A DNA stretch of 64,000 bases from Effrenium voratum (taxonomy: Eukaryota; Sar; Dinophyceae; Suessiales; Symbiodiniaceae): positions 1 through 64,000 of the forward strand of contig CAUJNA010003826.1 of assembly GCA_963377175.1 (NCBI GenBank), given 5' to 3'. Below the pieces are notes generated by a model. The model ran no database searches. It was given only the letters and a program-made list of their open reading frames with translations, and was not told where the DNA came from. A program made the translations under genes and the position numbers. Shown one piece after another: positions 32,721-41,429 of the stretch (positions within the stretch are counted from its first letter, which is position 1; the number at the start of each line of letters is the position of its first letter).

Positions 32721-33602
32721 GGCGCGCCGCACCAGAGCCCCCCGCCTTTGGCATAGCAGATCTGACAGGAGGGCCGCCGGGAAGGGATTCCTACCCAGCG
32801 AGATGACCGCCTTGGCCTCAAGGTAGGAGTCCGTGAGCGATGTGAGGTCGTCCATACTGAAGTCCCTCCATGCCGTTGTCGGCTCGAAGACCCCAGTCTC
32901 AATGGCGACCCGGACCTCACTGGGCCACGCACTGAAGGGAGGCGCGATGGGCGCTAGCATCCTGGTCTCGAGGGAGCCCTTCGCCTGTGTGGCTTGGTGT
33001 TTCGCTTTCGCCTCCTCCGCAGTGGTCTGGGCCTGGAGGAGCTCCGGTGTGGGTCTCCCCCAGTCCGCACCCAGCTTGTCCAGCAGCTTCTCACGGAAGA
33101 GGTCCAAGTCCAGGTTCTTCAGGAGCAGGCCTCCATCACCTCCTCCGTCAATGGCCCCCCCTTGAAGTTCGTGGAGGACCGCCGCGGAGCGGTCCACCGC
33201 TTCCACCTGGTCCGCCTTCTTGGCCTCCTCCTGGGCGATGGTGGTGGCGTTGAGCCGGGTCTGAATCTTGAAGGCCTTCACCGCAGACGGGTGGAAGGCT
33301 CTGCATTCCTGGCCCTCTTCCTTGTCGCCTGGCAATGGGGGCCTCTCCCCCGGTGGGGCCGTCAGAAACTCCTCGTCCAGCTCCATGGGGCAGTTCCTGA
33401 TCACCGCCCGGACCGAGGAGGGGACGAAGTCCGAGAAGCTGGCCTGGTCCGGGTTCTCGCAGGCCATCGGGTCGGTGGCCAGCTCGCTGACGTCCACCGA
33501 GGCACTGAGCTTGAGGTCGCGGGCCCGGTCCGTGTCAGGGCCTTCGGCACCTGCGGACCGGGCCGCCGTCCAGACCGCATTGCCCTGGTCATCCACCGTC
33601 AA
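32718..33602 (-). CDS. ORF2, N-terminal segment
   Basis: 295 codons up to the proposed donor at 32717. The frame is open upstream of 33602 into the end of ORF1 and has no early ATG (first Met near codon 47), so it may be reached by frameshift at the ORF1 stop (33599-33601), by splicing, or from an internal start. The sequence is acidic and Ala/Leu-rich with a Lys/Glu coiled-coil-like stretch in the middle. It includes one in-frame hairpin peptide (33535-33553). No family recognised. Confidence 0.6.
33535..33553 (-). repeat. hairpin repeat, loop variant TTC
   Basis: TCAGGGCCTTCGGCACCTG. Only a loop base differs from the consensus. Read through in frame as Gly-Ala-Glu-Gly-Pro-Asp. Confidence 0.94.
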
Positions 33603-34591
33603 CTGCCAATGCGTGCCTGCATCTCCAGGGTGGCCGAGTTGGTCGCCATGTCAATGGGCTCCGTCTTCTTGCCGCACCCCATGCACTTCGTGGCGCCCTT
33701 CTTCACCCAGGGCATGGTGCAGCAGGGGCAGATCCAGGATGTGGGCACCTTGCCCAGGGGGCGGTTCTCCAGGCCCCCGTACCCCAAGCCAGCGCGCTTG
33801 CCAACCTGCTGTCCCGGGGTGCTGAGCCGGGCCTCATGCTCGTACTTCATCTTGGCGATGTAGAAGGCCTCCACAACGCGCTCCAGGCCCCCCTGCTTGA
33901 GTTGGGGGCCCTCAAAGCCTCGCAGGAGCCGCTGGACGTCCTTGGCCTGCAGTCGGCGGAGCCTAGTGGCCGTGGTCGCATCGAAGCAAGGGAAGTCGCC
34001 CGCCATCTGGTCGTCGCTGAACTGGTAGAGGCCCTCCGAGACCTTGAGGGCCTTGGTGAACACGCTCCCCCCCGGCGGGGGGGCTGCGGGGTTCTCATCC
34101 TCCTCCGAGGACGCCTGCTCCTTGACCTTCGCCATCAGCTCCCGGCGCCTCTGCCACTTGGCGTCTGCCCGGGCATCCAGGCGGGTCTCCTCCAAGCGGG
34201 CTGCAGCCGAGGGGGACCTGGGCATCGGCAGCTCCTTCTCGTCCTGCGCCCGGAGCTCCTCCATGGGCACGTCCTCCTCCGGCGGGTTCAGGAGCTCCAG
34301 GAACGCCCCTGGGGGGCGTGTCAGGGCCTTCGGCACCTGCGCCACCCCAGGGGCTGCATCTTCCATCGGCTCATCCTCTGCCTTGCGCTTGGCCGGGATG
34401 AGAGGGGTCTGCTCCAACTCATCTGCGCTGGAGAAGAAACGCTCGTCAGGTGCCTGAGGGACCTCGGCAGCCAAAACGGTCCATCCTTCTTCCTCCCTCT
34501 TCACGAGGCTCGCCAGGTACTTTGCCATGGAGGCCTTTGCCTTAGCCTTGGCCTCTGCTACCGCGGCACCAGCGTAGGCGGGGGCGTACAT
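33599..34591 (-). CDS. ORF1, zinc-ribbon gag-like protein
   Basis: 330 codons from a true ATG (34589-34591), 24 nt after repeat A1, to TGA. An Ala/Lys-rich N-terminal helix, a Pro/Glu-rich middle containing one hairpin-encoded Gln-Val-Pro-Lys-Ala-Leu, a charged helical region, then near the C-terminus Cys-Pro-Cys-Cys and Cys-Met-Gly-Cys about 12 residues apart, consistent with a zinc ribbon. As the first ORF after the 5' repeat it is the likely nucleic-acid-binding structural protein of this half. The stop overlaps the ORF2 frame, so expression as a fusion by frameshift is possible. Confidence 0.7.
   Translation of the reverse strand: MYAPAYAGAAVAEAKAKAKASMAKYLASLVKREEEGWTVLAAEVPQAPDERFFSSADELEQTPLIPAKRKAEDEPMEDAAPGVAQVPKALTRPPGAFLELLNPPEEDVPMEELRAQDEKELPMPRSPSAAARLEETRLDARADAKWQRRRELMAKVKEQASSEEDENPAAPPPGGSVFTKALKVSEGLYQFSDDQMAGDFPCFDATTATRLRRLQAKDVQRLLRGFEGPQLKQGGLERVVEAFYIAKMKYEHEARLSTPGQQVGKRAGLGYGGLENRPLGKVPTSWICPCCTMPWVKKGATKCMGCGKKTEPIDMATNSATLEMQARIGS
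34321..34339 (-). repeat. hairpin repeat, loop variant TTC, in ORF1
   Basis: TCAGGGCCTTCGGCACCTG. This single copy is in frame with open reading on both sides, so here it is probably translated rather than spliced. Confidence 0.94.
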
Positions 34592-34615
34592 GGCTTTGAG
34601 AGTAGGGGAAAGAAA

Positions 34616-34731
34616 GATTTCAAATCACAAGACCAAAGATCAAAAGGTCCACTTGAGCCAAAATGGTGGCCCAAGTGGATACTTATTAAGAGTCAAGACA
34701 AGCGACCACCTACGGTTAACGCTTTAGCCCA
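34616..34731 (-). repeat. terminal repeat A1 (element 5' end)
   Basis: 116 bp identical by eye to 27796-27911. It ends at 34731, where similarity to the internal copy stops. It includes the same hairpin (34649-34678) and spliced-leader-like 15-mer (34652-34666), 60 nt upstream of the ORF1 ATG. Confidence 0.93.
34652..34666 (-). other. spliced-leader relic in A1
   Basis: Minus strand CCATTTTGGCTCAAG, identical to the A2 copy and to the 3' 15 nt of the dinoflagellate spliced leader. Confidence 0.7.
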
Positions 34732-35220
34732 AAATTCTGTAAAGGTTGAGCGAGACACTTTTACACCTGGGATTGATTTGAGAACCTGGTGGCAGCTCAG
34801 CACGCGCCATGAAACCAGCCACATGGTCCTCCAGATTGCCTAGTAATACTTCAGCCAACGTCATGAAGGGCGGCCATCCCCTTCCTGGAACTTTCGTGTC
34901 AGATGAGACGACCCTAAGCTTGAAGAAAGGGATGCTAGGTGATTCCCAAAACGCAAGACAACTCTACCATGCGTTGCCCTTCGCCCTGGGTTGAAAATGA
35001 AAGGCGCTCTTTATTTGTCAACCATCACTTCCTCACAAGCCGCATGACTCGCAGTAGGCCCCGACAACAGGCGACCTGTGTCTGCATACTTCCTCATCTT
35101 GTCACCATCACTTCCTAGAAAGCCGCATGATGCGCAGGCCCTGACCAAACAAATCCTCGACATGGTTTCGCATAATTCCTCCATCCTCGGTGCGTGTCAG
35201 TACGATTAGGTGTGGGTGAC
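34732..35220. other. right flank of the retroelement
   Basis: Unique-looking sequence with no supported gene. The first bases after the element (AAATTCTGTAAAGG) contain AAAG close to the spacing seen in the BA junction, so the target may have resembled half of the recombination core. Confidence 0.4.
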
Positions 35221-35349
35221 GGGGCCGGAGCTGTGCCGCCGCTCCTCTCCGGCTGCACCACCGCGGTGTACAGCAGCTCCGGCAGCGGCGCAGTGGCCTC
35301 TTGCGATGCCACGGTGGGCTCCAGCCGCAAGGAGACCTCTGGCCAACCG
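35221..35349 (-). CDS. candidate exon, unknown protein
   Basis: A minus-strand segment after a GCGGCCAAG acceptor. One frame is open and gives a Leu/Glu/Val-rich peptide followed by a Thr/Ala/Pro-rich part. The donor is uncertain (CCCC|GTCACC is one option; the frame stays open about 60 nt further). GC-rich and coding-like against AT-richer flanks. No domain recognised. Confidence 0.38.
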
Positions 35350-36115
35350 CTTGGCCGCTACACGAGCCCAAGTGAATTTCCACCAAAGCTGCCATGTGCG
35401 GTTTGTCTCAACACAGGGGACCCTCCAAATTGGTCTCCCATTCCCCACGTGCACGAATATCACAAACAAATAACCTCCTACACGGTACCTACATGATCAC
35501 CACCACAGCTTGCAAGTCAGCAAACAAGTAATTTGGCACCAACAAAGATTGACAAGGTCAGAGCACCTAAGCAGCCACTCGCAATTGTCATAAGTCTTCT
35601 GAGCGAGTTTTTCCAACAATACGTTCTCCACACACACACACACAGAGTTTTGAACAGCCCAGGTTACTTGTTGGCCACCTGCAACAGAAGCTGAAACTGC
35701 GTTAGTTTAGCTTGCTGAACTGTACGTTTAAACTTCCCTGAGCGGATATTGAGCATATTTGGTTCCAAAGGTTTATCTTCATGTCACATGTGGGTGGCCA
35801 GCATTTCAATTCCACAGGACATGGGCTACTTGAAGCCACACTTTTCGGCCACCAGACCCATCTGACTTGACGGTCCATTCACATTTTGAGCACCAGACTA
35901 AGGTGAAGCACAGTGCACCAGCTCTTCCAAGGGGAGTTGGGAACCCCAGGGGGGCGAATCCTGGAAGTGGCCTCCACTTGCCCGGCATTCAGCGCTTTCT
36001 TGCGGAAGAACCGGGACGTTGGCTTGGAATCCTCGTTCGGGGCCGCTCCGCAGCAAGGCACATGGAGCCGCCGCTTGGCCTGGCGAACCGAAGCAACAAG
36101 GTCGTAGACTGGGGT
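35350..36115. other. unassigned stretch
   Basis: No supported gene. A short (CA)n run near 35631-35644. Composition is like the surrounding non-coding DNA. Confidence 0.5.
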
Positions 36116-36186
36116 GGGTGTGGGGGGTGTTTGGCGGTGTGGGGGGGTGTGGGGGGGTGGGGGGGTGTTGGGGGGGTGAGGGGGGG
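36116..36186 (+). repeat. G-run tract
   Basis: A run of GGGGGTGT-like units with many G4-G7 stretches on the plus strand. It is a strong G-quadruplex candidate, placed directly beside the inverted repeat at 36187. Confidence 0.85.
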
Positions 36187-36282
36187 CTACCTGGACTCTC
36201 CGTGACCCTTAAAAATGATATCATTACCCAAAATAAAGGGGTCATGACCCCATTTTTGAAGGGTCATAGAGACTCCAGGTAC
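36187..36282. repeat. 96-bp inverted-repeat element (MITE-like)
   Basis: Arms 36187-36217 and 36251-36282 are imperfect reverse complements (CTACCTGGACTC...AAAAATG against CATTTTTGAAGGG...CCAGGTAC) around a 33-bp centre containing GGGGTCATGACCCC-like symmetry. No coding capacity. A foldback or MITE-type element is inferred. No flanking target duplication was identified with confidence. Confidence 0.65.
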
Positions 36283-37737
36283 ATAGGCAGTCGGGAAAAT
36301 GGAACAAACCCAAAATCCAATTTCAGTTCATTAGTCCGGGCCGCAGGACCAAATCAATACCCAGCCTCTAGGACTTGCAACCCTGATCTTGCCCTCCAGA
36401 ATAGGCCGGCCCTACCCCAATCCCCAACAAATCAAGGACAAGTAAAGCATATATATATATATATGTATGTATTTCTATGTGCGCACATTATGCCTCAAAC
36501 CCCAGCAGCCAGGCACATGCATCATCCAATTTACAGCAATACGTTCAATGCATACTCGCAGGTACTTACTGAACATATCCTTTTGGAATCCCTGTAGATT
36601 CCTTTTGAAATCCTCCACGCCGGAACTATGGAATCCTCATTTCTTTGAGCTTCGAATTCAATCATTCATGGTATTGCCCAATGCTACATAACATGGTCTT
36701 CCCATAATGTTGCGAGGACTGCTTGTTTTTGCTTTTTAATTGGGGGGGTCTACAATCCGACCTTGTCAATCTTGTGGGGGGGATATGAATCGGAGGCCAA
36801 CGTCAAAAACCAAGGACCCAGCAAAAGTTGCTTACAAGAGCGCGCCCCAAGCGCAACACAAGCAGTGCTGCCTCTCACTATTGCCAAAGGCGGCGCCCCA
36901 AGCAACAGTAAGATGCGGCAAGCCGGCCAGCAGCAAACAAAGGGGAGGGAACCCAAGCAGCAGTGCAAGCAGCAAAGCGGAAGAACAAGTCGCAAAGAAA
37001 TAGAAAGAAAGCATATCGAGCCGCACAGCAGGTGCACTTGAAATCACTTGAAATTGCACAGGCTCACAATAGCATTCAGAAGCTGTAGCAAGTGCTACTT
37101 AGCAATCTTACAAGTTGGGCTACAACCACAATGTTGCATCTGAATTGCACACGCAAGACACGACAATGCTGGATAGGAAGCGCCACAACTGCTGCGAGCA
37201 AAACAGGGTTTCAGGATGCGTCAAGGACGCTCAGATTTGGCTGGTCGGCCAAGTGGCCGTCTCCGATGCAGAGCCCATGGCAGATTTGAGTTTCAGCTTT
37301 CTCTCGGTGAGGCTGCGCGCCAGCTTCCGATACTTGGTGGCAGCCAAAGATGATGTGGTGCCTGGGTCGCTTCCAATTTTGAGGGTTTTCGCCGCATGGA
37401 TCTCCCCATGTTCATCCTGGGCAGAATATGAAGTGAATCTCCCGAATTCCGATTGCACATTTGAACAATGGGATGGTTGAATATGGGACGCCCGATTCCG
37501 ATCAACAAGCCAGCCTCTGGAAAAGGGAAATGTGTTCTTTGTCAACCCTCACTGTCCTTGCGCCTGATGGGGGGCTTGACTGGAACCTCGAACCATCGAA
37601 CCAAGGACCGACCTCGGGCGGCTGGTACCTTCTTTTAGTTTTCATGTTCAAGCATTTTTAATTTTTTTAGCTTAAAGCATGCAGGCCGCTTGAAACGGCA
37701 GGCATGGGACAAAGAGGACACGATCCGCCCCTCTTGT
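36283..37737. other. unassigned stretch
   Basis: A (TA)n run near 36450-36465 and AT-moderate sequence. Open frames at 36740-37040 lie on both strands with no clear winner. No gene called. Confidence 0.45.
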
Positions 37738-37864
37738 CTAAATCGCCGCAGCGTCCAAGCCACCCACTGTGGCGGTGCCGTTGCTGGTGGTGAGGTCTTC
37801 GTCCTTTATCACCTCTGTGTCGATCTCGTTGTCCTCATCTGAGAGGTCGTCATCGCGCAACCGC
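37738..37864 (-). CDS. terminal exon, acidic C-terminus of unknown protein
   Basis: 127 nt on the minus strand after a strong pyrimidine-rich acceptor (CTTTGTTTGCTTCAG). It reads Arg-Leu-Arg then a dense Asp/Glu stretch and a Thr/Gly/Ala-rich tail to TAG at 37738. It lacks an ATG, so it is easy to miss. The acidic, low-hydrophobic tail is typical of a soluble protein C-terminus. Upstream exons are not settled: the segment at 37935-38035 is a candidate, but its phase does not fit directly. Confidence 0.5.
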
Positions 37865-37934
37865 CTGAAGCAAACAAAGTGCTTGTACAAAGCACTCCTC
37901 ATAGGTTCCCAACCGGTTGGGCCTTAGGACAGTT

Positions 37935-38035
37935 TGCACCCCACTGCGACTCAATCATCAACTCCTTCAGGACGTCCCTTCGAGGGGTAGACTGAACCAT
38001 GGCAGTGTTCAATCCCCCACCTTTGCTTTGAGCTC
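37935..38035 (-). CDS. candidate exon, unknown protein
   Basis: A coding-like minus-strand frame (Ser-Lys-Gly-Gly-Gly start, then a Lys-Glu-Leu-Met-Ile-Glu helix, Gln-Trp-Gly end). The donor could be TGGG|GTGCAA, but that phase would not continue into the 37864 exon, so another exon or a different border is needed. The 5' border is not determined. Confidence 0.28.
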
Positions 38036-38567
38036 CCGACGCGGGTTCATTGGAACCGACCGGTGGCAACTTTGGAAGGGGAACCTCCTGCCTGCACAAG
38101 CGCAAACGTACCGAGGAGTATGTATGTTGAAGGGCATCCTGACGCGGACAGCAAAAAAACAGCGTTTTCCGTGCCAGCCGCCTGCAGCCGATTCCATTGC
38201 GTGCGCGGTCCTTCCGCAAGATGGACCAGCGGTAACCGTCCCGTTTCACGGGTCTGCGATTGAAAGTTGCTGCCAAGTTCGCAGGTTCCATGCCTAATAT
38301 GATGCGCCTATTCTCCTGATACTCACTGTTCCCAAAACTCCAGCAAATACCGTCCCTCGGATTTGTCTTTTGAACCAGCCTCGTTATCTGACAGTTCTTG
38401 GGCAGAAGCGTGTGTTTTTCTGGGAGGGCTCCAGTTTTGGGTTGGTTTTAAAGCGGGACGAAAAGCAAGCAACAATTTCGTGGGTCCCACATCTCAAGGC
38501 CCAGCAAATCTTCACGAAGGATGTCAGACGGATCTCAGGAGTTCTGGGCACAGCCTACCCGAGCGCC
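38036..38567. other. unassigned stretch
   Basis: The 3' flank of the long gene at 38568-41429. Weakly coding-like minus-strand frames continue to about 38290 but lack good borders. No gene called. Confidence 0.4.
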
Positions 38568-41429
38568 TCACTTGGACCATGTGCCCAGGCCGCCCGTGCG
38601 CGGCATGGCCATAGGCGGCCCCCCCAGGAAGACCGCGGGGCCCGCGTAGCGGCGGATGAAGCCTCCCCACTTGCCCTTGAAGCTCTTCCCCGTAAGCTTG
38701 CTGAAGACAGACTTCACGTACTGCTTCCGCGCAGAGATGGATACCTCGCCCGTGGGATGCGCTTGAGTCTTCAGATCCTTGAGGTCCCTGACCGTCAGCT
38801 CCAGGCAGTCGGCGCGGAACATGTGCTTGGCCAAAGAGTTTCGGTCCTCCAGGTTCTTCGGGTTCACCAGGAAGGTGCTGGTCCCGTTCGCCAGCATCTC
38901 GGAGACGATGATGTTCTTCTTCACGGTCAGGCAGACCACATAGAAGTGGGGCTGGCTCCCCGAAGCCTCCGCCGGCTCAAGGAAGACCTTGATCTCCTCC
39001 AACCTCTCGCGCTCCGGCAACTCCACGGAGGACATCACGAGACTTGTTCCGGCGGCCTTGCCCGAGTACACGATGCCCACCTTCTCTTCCTTGTCCTTCT
39101 CCTGCGTGGTGCGAATCTCCAGGCTGCCAATATGGTAGATGCGGAAGCTGGTGCCATCCTCCGTGGACTTTTGGAACTCGGGGGCCGCGGCGGGCAGGAC
39201 TTCGTTCACCAACTTGGCCGCAAAGGTGGGATCCACCTCCACCTTGTTCAGCCCCGTAGGGCTCACCCCCGGCTTGGCCGCGTGCCCGTCCTTCTCGATC
39301 TGAAATCGCGAGGTCCAAGACCTGGGGAAGTCTTGCCCGGCGTTGCCCACGATGAAGCCCTTGTCGCAGAACCGCAACTTGCGGCGCTCCAGCAATGACT
39401 TCTCCTCATGCACCATGCTGCGCAGCCGGGAGGTGTAATCCATGTTGGGGTCCGGGGGGATGAAGGAATTGCCCTCCTCCGTGCGGTCGCACTGGGGCGA
39501 CTGGAAGACCTTCACCAAGATCTCGCGGTGCTCCGGCTTGAGGTCCAGACCCTGCTGCAAGCTCCGCAGGAAGGCGCGGCCCAAAGTGACCCGCGCCGCT
39601 GCGCTGTCGGGAGAAGCGCTGTGGGGCGCCAATTTGGCGAAGCGGTCCACGCGGCTCAGGTCGAACTTGTCCAGGTTCAGATCCACACCTTGGGGCATCT
39701 CCGCACGCTGGCCCAACTGGAAGCGCTGGGGCATGAACATAGGCCGGCCCGACTGGCCCAGCTGCATCCCCGTCTGGCCCTGCAGCGCATGGCGCTGCGC
39801 CAGCTCGAAGCGGTCCAAGCCGAACTCCACGCCTCCGTAGATGGCCTGCAGGTTCTTGTGGCCGCCGGTGAACATGTCGATGAGGCGGCCGTTCTTCAGC
39901 TGGATGCGGGAGTTGCCACGCATGTTCCAGAGCTGAGGGATCTCCGGGTGGGCCTCTGGCTTGGTGGACTTCACGATCTCGTCCGCCATCTTGTACCACT
40001 GGGGGTCCAAACGAATTTTGGAGTCCACGAGGTACTTGGCCATCACGGAGGCCTTGGCCAACTCCCTGAGGTGGAAGACCACGCTCTTCCGCTCCGCGAT
40101 GAGATCAAAGTGGCGGCTGAAGGCATCCGCAAACTTCTTCAGGGGGTGGTTGGATGCGGTCACCGGCGCATCCTCCAAGCCCTTCTTGGTGACCATCTGC
40201 TCCCGGGCCTCCACCCCCATCTTCACAAAGGGCACCAAGGTCTTGTCCTCTGCCAGGCGCACCTCCGCCTTCCGCACCACGAACCACTCGCGGCCCGCCC
40301 AGGCCTTGTCCTTGTCGGACAACTCCGACCAATCGAAGACGCTCAGCATGCCAGCCACTGGCATTTCATACTCTCCAAGGGCCAGCTCTTTCAGGAAGTA
40401 GTCCGCCTGGAACATGACATCTCCCACACTGGTGCCTGCCAGCCAGCTGGGCTCATACATCTTCTTTTGCGGGGTCTTCTCCAAGTTCTGGGGGTCCACA
40501 GGGTCCAGAGAAAAGAGCGGCTCGCGCGAGGCCGTCTTGCGAACCTTGAGGGCCAAGAGCAGGTACTCCAAGTTCACGCCGGCGGCCGGCTCCAAGGTTG
40601 GCGCCGCCTTCACGGTCTTTGAGGCCTCGTCCAAGACCAAGGCCACGAGGCCTCGCTCGGAGACTTCCAGGCCAAAGCGCTTGGCCCAGGGACCGTTCTT
40701 CGGGACGCTGTCCGAGCGCCAGCCGATGTCGTAGTCCTGGCGGCTCCGCAGCTTCTTCTCGGTCTCCCAGCCGGCCCGGCGATCCTCCTGGCGCTGAGCA
40801 TCTTCCACCAAAATCTGGGCCATGCACTCTGCGTGCACGCAGCTGCCACGACCCTCACGACCTTCGTAGGCGAACTCCCCCACGGGCATGTGGCACCTGC
40901 AGCACAAGGGCACTTCCTCCCCATCCGAGTCCACCGCGGTGGCGCCGCGGCGGGCCTTCACCACCTTGGGCTTCGGCGCGCTCAGGGCTGCCTGCAGGTC
41001 CTCCTCGTTGCAGCCGGTGGCACGCTTCGGGGCAGCCGTGGCCCAGGGGAAGGCCTTGCGGTTGTAGCCCGGGCCCCCGCAGCGGTTCTCCCCGAACTTC
41101 TCCAGGTACTGCTGAAAGGCCTCCGCCTCCTCTTCGGGCAGCTCGTCCTTTGGCTCGCTGGACTCGCCCTCGCTGGTGGACACCTCCTGGGTCTCGACCT
41201 CCTTGGCCTGAAGCTTCACCAACAAGTCCTTGCCCTTCAGGTTCATGGTGACCCAGCCTTTCTCAGGACCTGTGCCGGACACCAGCTCATAGGACATCCG
41301 CCCCTCACGGAGCTCCACTTCCTTGAGGACGGCACCGTTGGACACTCGGCCAAGCTGAGGCGACACCAAGTCCGCTGTGCCGCGCACGATGATTCCACGT
41401 TCGCCACCCTGCACTTGGTACATGGCCAT
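38568..41429 (-). CDS. dinoflagellate-type SH3-like and Cys/His-cluster protein, 953 codons
   Basis: An intron-free gene from ATG at 41429 in a GCCATGG context (a second ATG is two codons on) to TGA at 38568. The frame is open a few codons upstream without another ATG. Residues about 3-75 form a small beta-rich SH3-like unit (Gly-Ile-Ile-Val-Arg start, Gly-Trp-Val-Thr near 58-62), followed by an acidic linker. A Cys-x2-Cys plus His-x3-Cys cluster lies at about 176-202. A long alpha/beta region with Ser-Trp-Leu-Ala-Gly-Thr-Ser-Val-Gly-Asp-Val (about 328-338) then runs to the basic C-terminus. I recall similar layouts in predicted dinoflagellate proteins, but I know no function. High GC, strong codon bias and lack of introns suit a highly expressed or retroposed dinoflagellate gene. 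Confidence 0.85.
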   Translation of the reverse strand: MAMYQVQGGERGIIVRGTADLVSPQLGRVSNGAVLKEVELREGRMSYELVSGTGPEKGWVTMNLKGKDLLVKLQAKEVETQEVSTSEGESSEPKDELPEEEAEAFQQYLEKFGENRCGGPGYNRKAFPWATAAPKRATGCNEEDLQAALSAPKPKVVKARRGATAVDSDGEEVPLCCRCHMPVGEFAYEGREGRGSCVHAECMAQILVEDAQRQEDRRAGWETEKKLRSRQDYDIGWRSDSVPKNGPWAKRFGLEVSERGLVALVLDEASKTVKAAPTLEPAAGVNLEYLLLALKVRKTASREPLFSLDPVDPQNLEKTPQKKMYEPSWLAGTSVGDVMFQADYFLKELALGEYEMPVAGMLSVFDWSELSDKDKAWAGREWFVVRKAEVRLAEDKTLVPFVKMGVEAREQMVTKKGLEDAPVTASNHPLKKFADAFSRHFDLIAERKSVVFHLRELAKASVMAKYLVDSKIRLDPQWYKMADEIVKSTKPEAHPEIPQLWNMRGNSRIQLKNGRLIDMFTGGHKNLQAIYGGVEFGLDRFELAQRHALQGQTGMQLGQSGRPMFMPQRFQLGQRAEMPQGVDLNLDKFDLSRVDRFAKLAPHSASPDSAAARVTLGRAFLRSLQQGLDLKPEHREILVKVFQSPQCDRTEEGNSFIPPDPNMDYTSRLRSMVHEEKSLLERRKLRFCDKGFIVGNAGQDFPRSWTSRFQIEKDGHAAKPGVSPTGLNKVEVDPTFAAKLVNEVLPAAAPEFQKSTEDGTSFRIYHIGSLEIRTTQEKDKEEKVGIVYSGKAAGTSLVMSSVELPERERLEEIKVFLEPAEASGSQPHFYVVCLTVKKNIIVSEMLANGTSTFLVNPKNLEDRNSLAKHMFRADCLELTVRDLKDLKTQAHPTGEVSISARKQYVKSVFSKLTGKSFKGKWGGFIRRYAGPAVFLGGPPMAMPRTGGLGTWSK

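Larger units (their letters stand above)
22234..34731 (-). mobile_element. split-direct-repeat tyrosine-recombinase retroelement (DIRS/PAT-like), 12.5 kb
   Basis: Bounded by A1 (34616-34731) and B2 (22234-22385), with a contiguous B1A2 in mid-element (27796-28063). Reading the minus strand, the order is A1, zinc-ribbon ORF1, ORF2, tyrosine recombinase, B1A2, gag-like ORF with CCCH finger, methyltransferase-like domain, reverse transcriptase, RNase H, B2. There is no integrase or aspartic protease and the ends are not LTRs. The A ... BA ... B pattern is known from PAT/Ngaro-type DIRS elements, whose circular intermediate carries a BA junction and integrates by tyrosine recombinase. Unusually, BA divides the coding capacity in two (6,820 bp and 5,678 bp). 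The repeats read as identical, which implies recent mobility, but several frameshifts suggest this copy is not fully intact. Confidence 0.9.

Noticed and set aside
23729..34339. The spaced hairpin copies as a CRISPR array
   Set aside because: Spacing is irregular (about 30 bp to several kb), copies lie inside ORFs, there are no cas genes and the setting is eukaryotic.
22234..34731. A and B repeats as LTRs of a Gypsy/Copia element
   Set aside because: The order is A...BA...B rather than the same repeat at both ends. There is no integrase or protease, while a tyrosine recombinase is present.
36740..37041. Lys/Ser/Gln-rich plus-strand frame
   Set aside because: Low complexity, with a comparable Leu/Cys-rich frame on the opposite strand. 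No splice borders or homology cue.
39408..40622. 404-codon plus-strand frame opposite the long gene
   Set aside because: It is a shadow frame produced by the GC-rich third positions of the 38568-41429 gene and has no domain.
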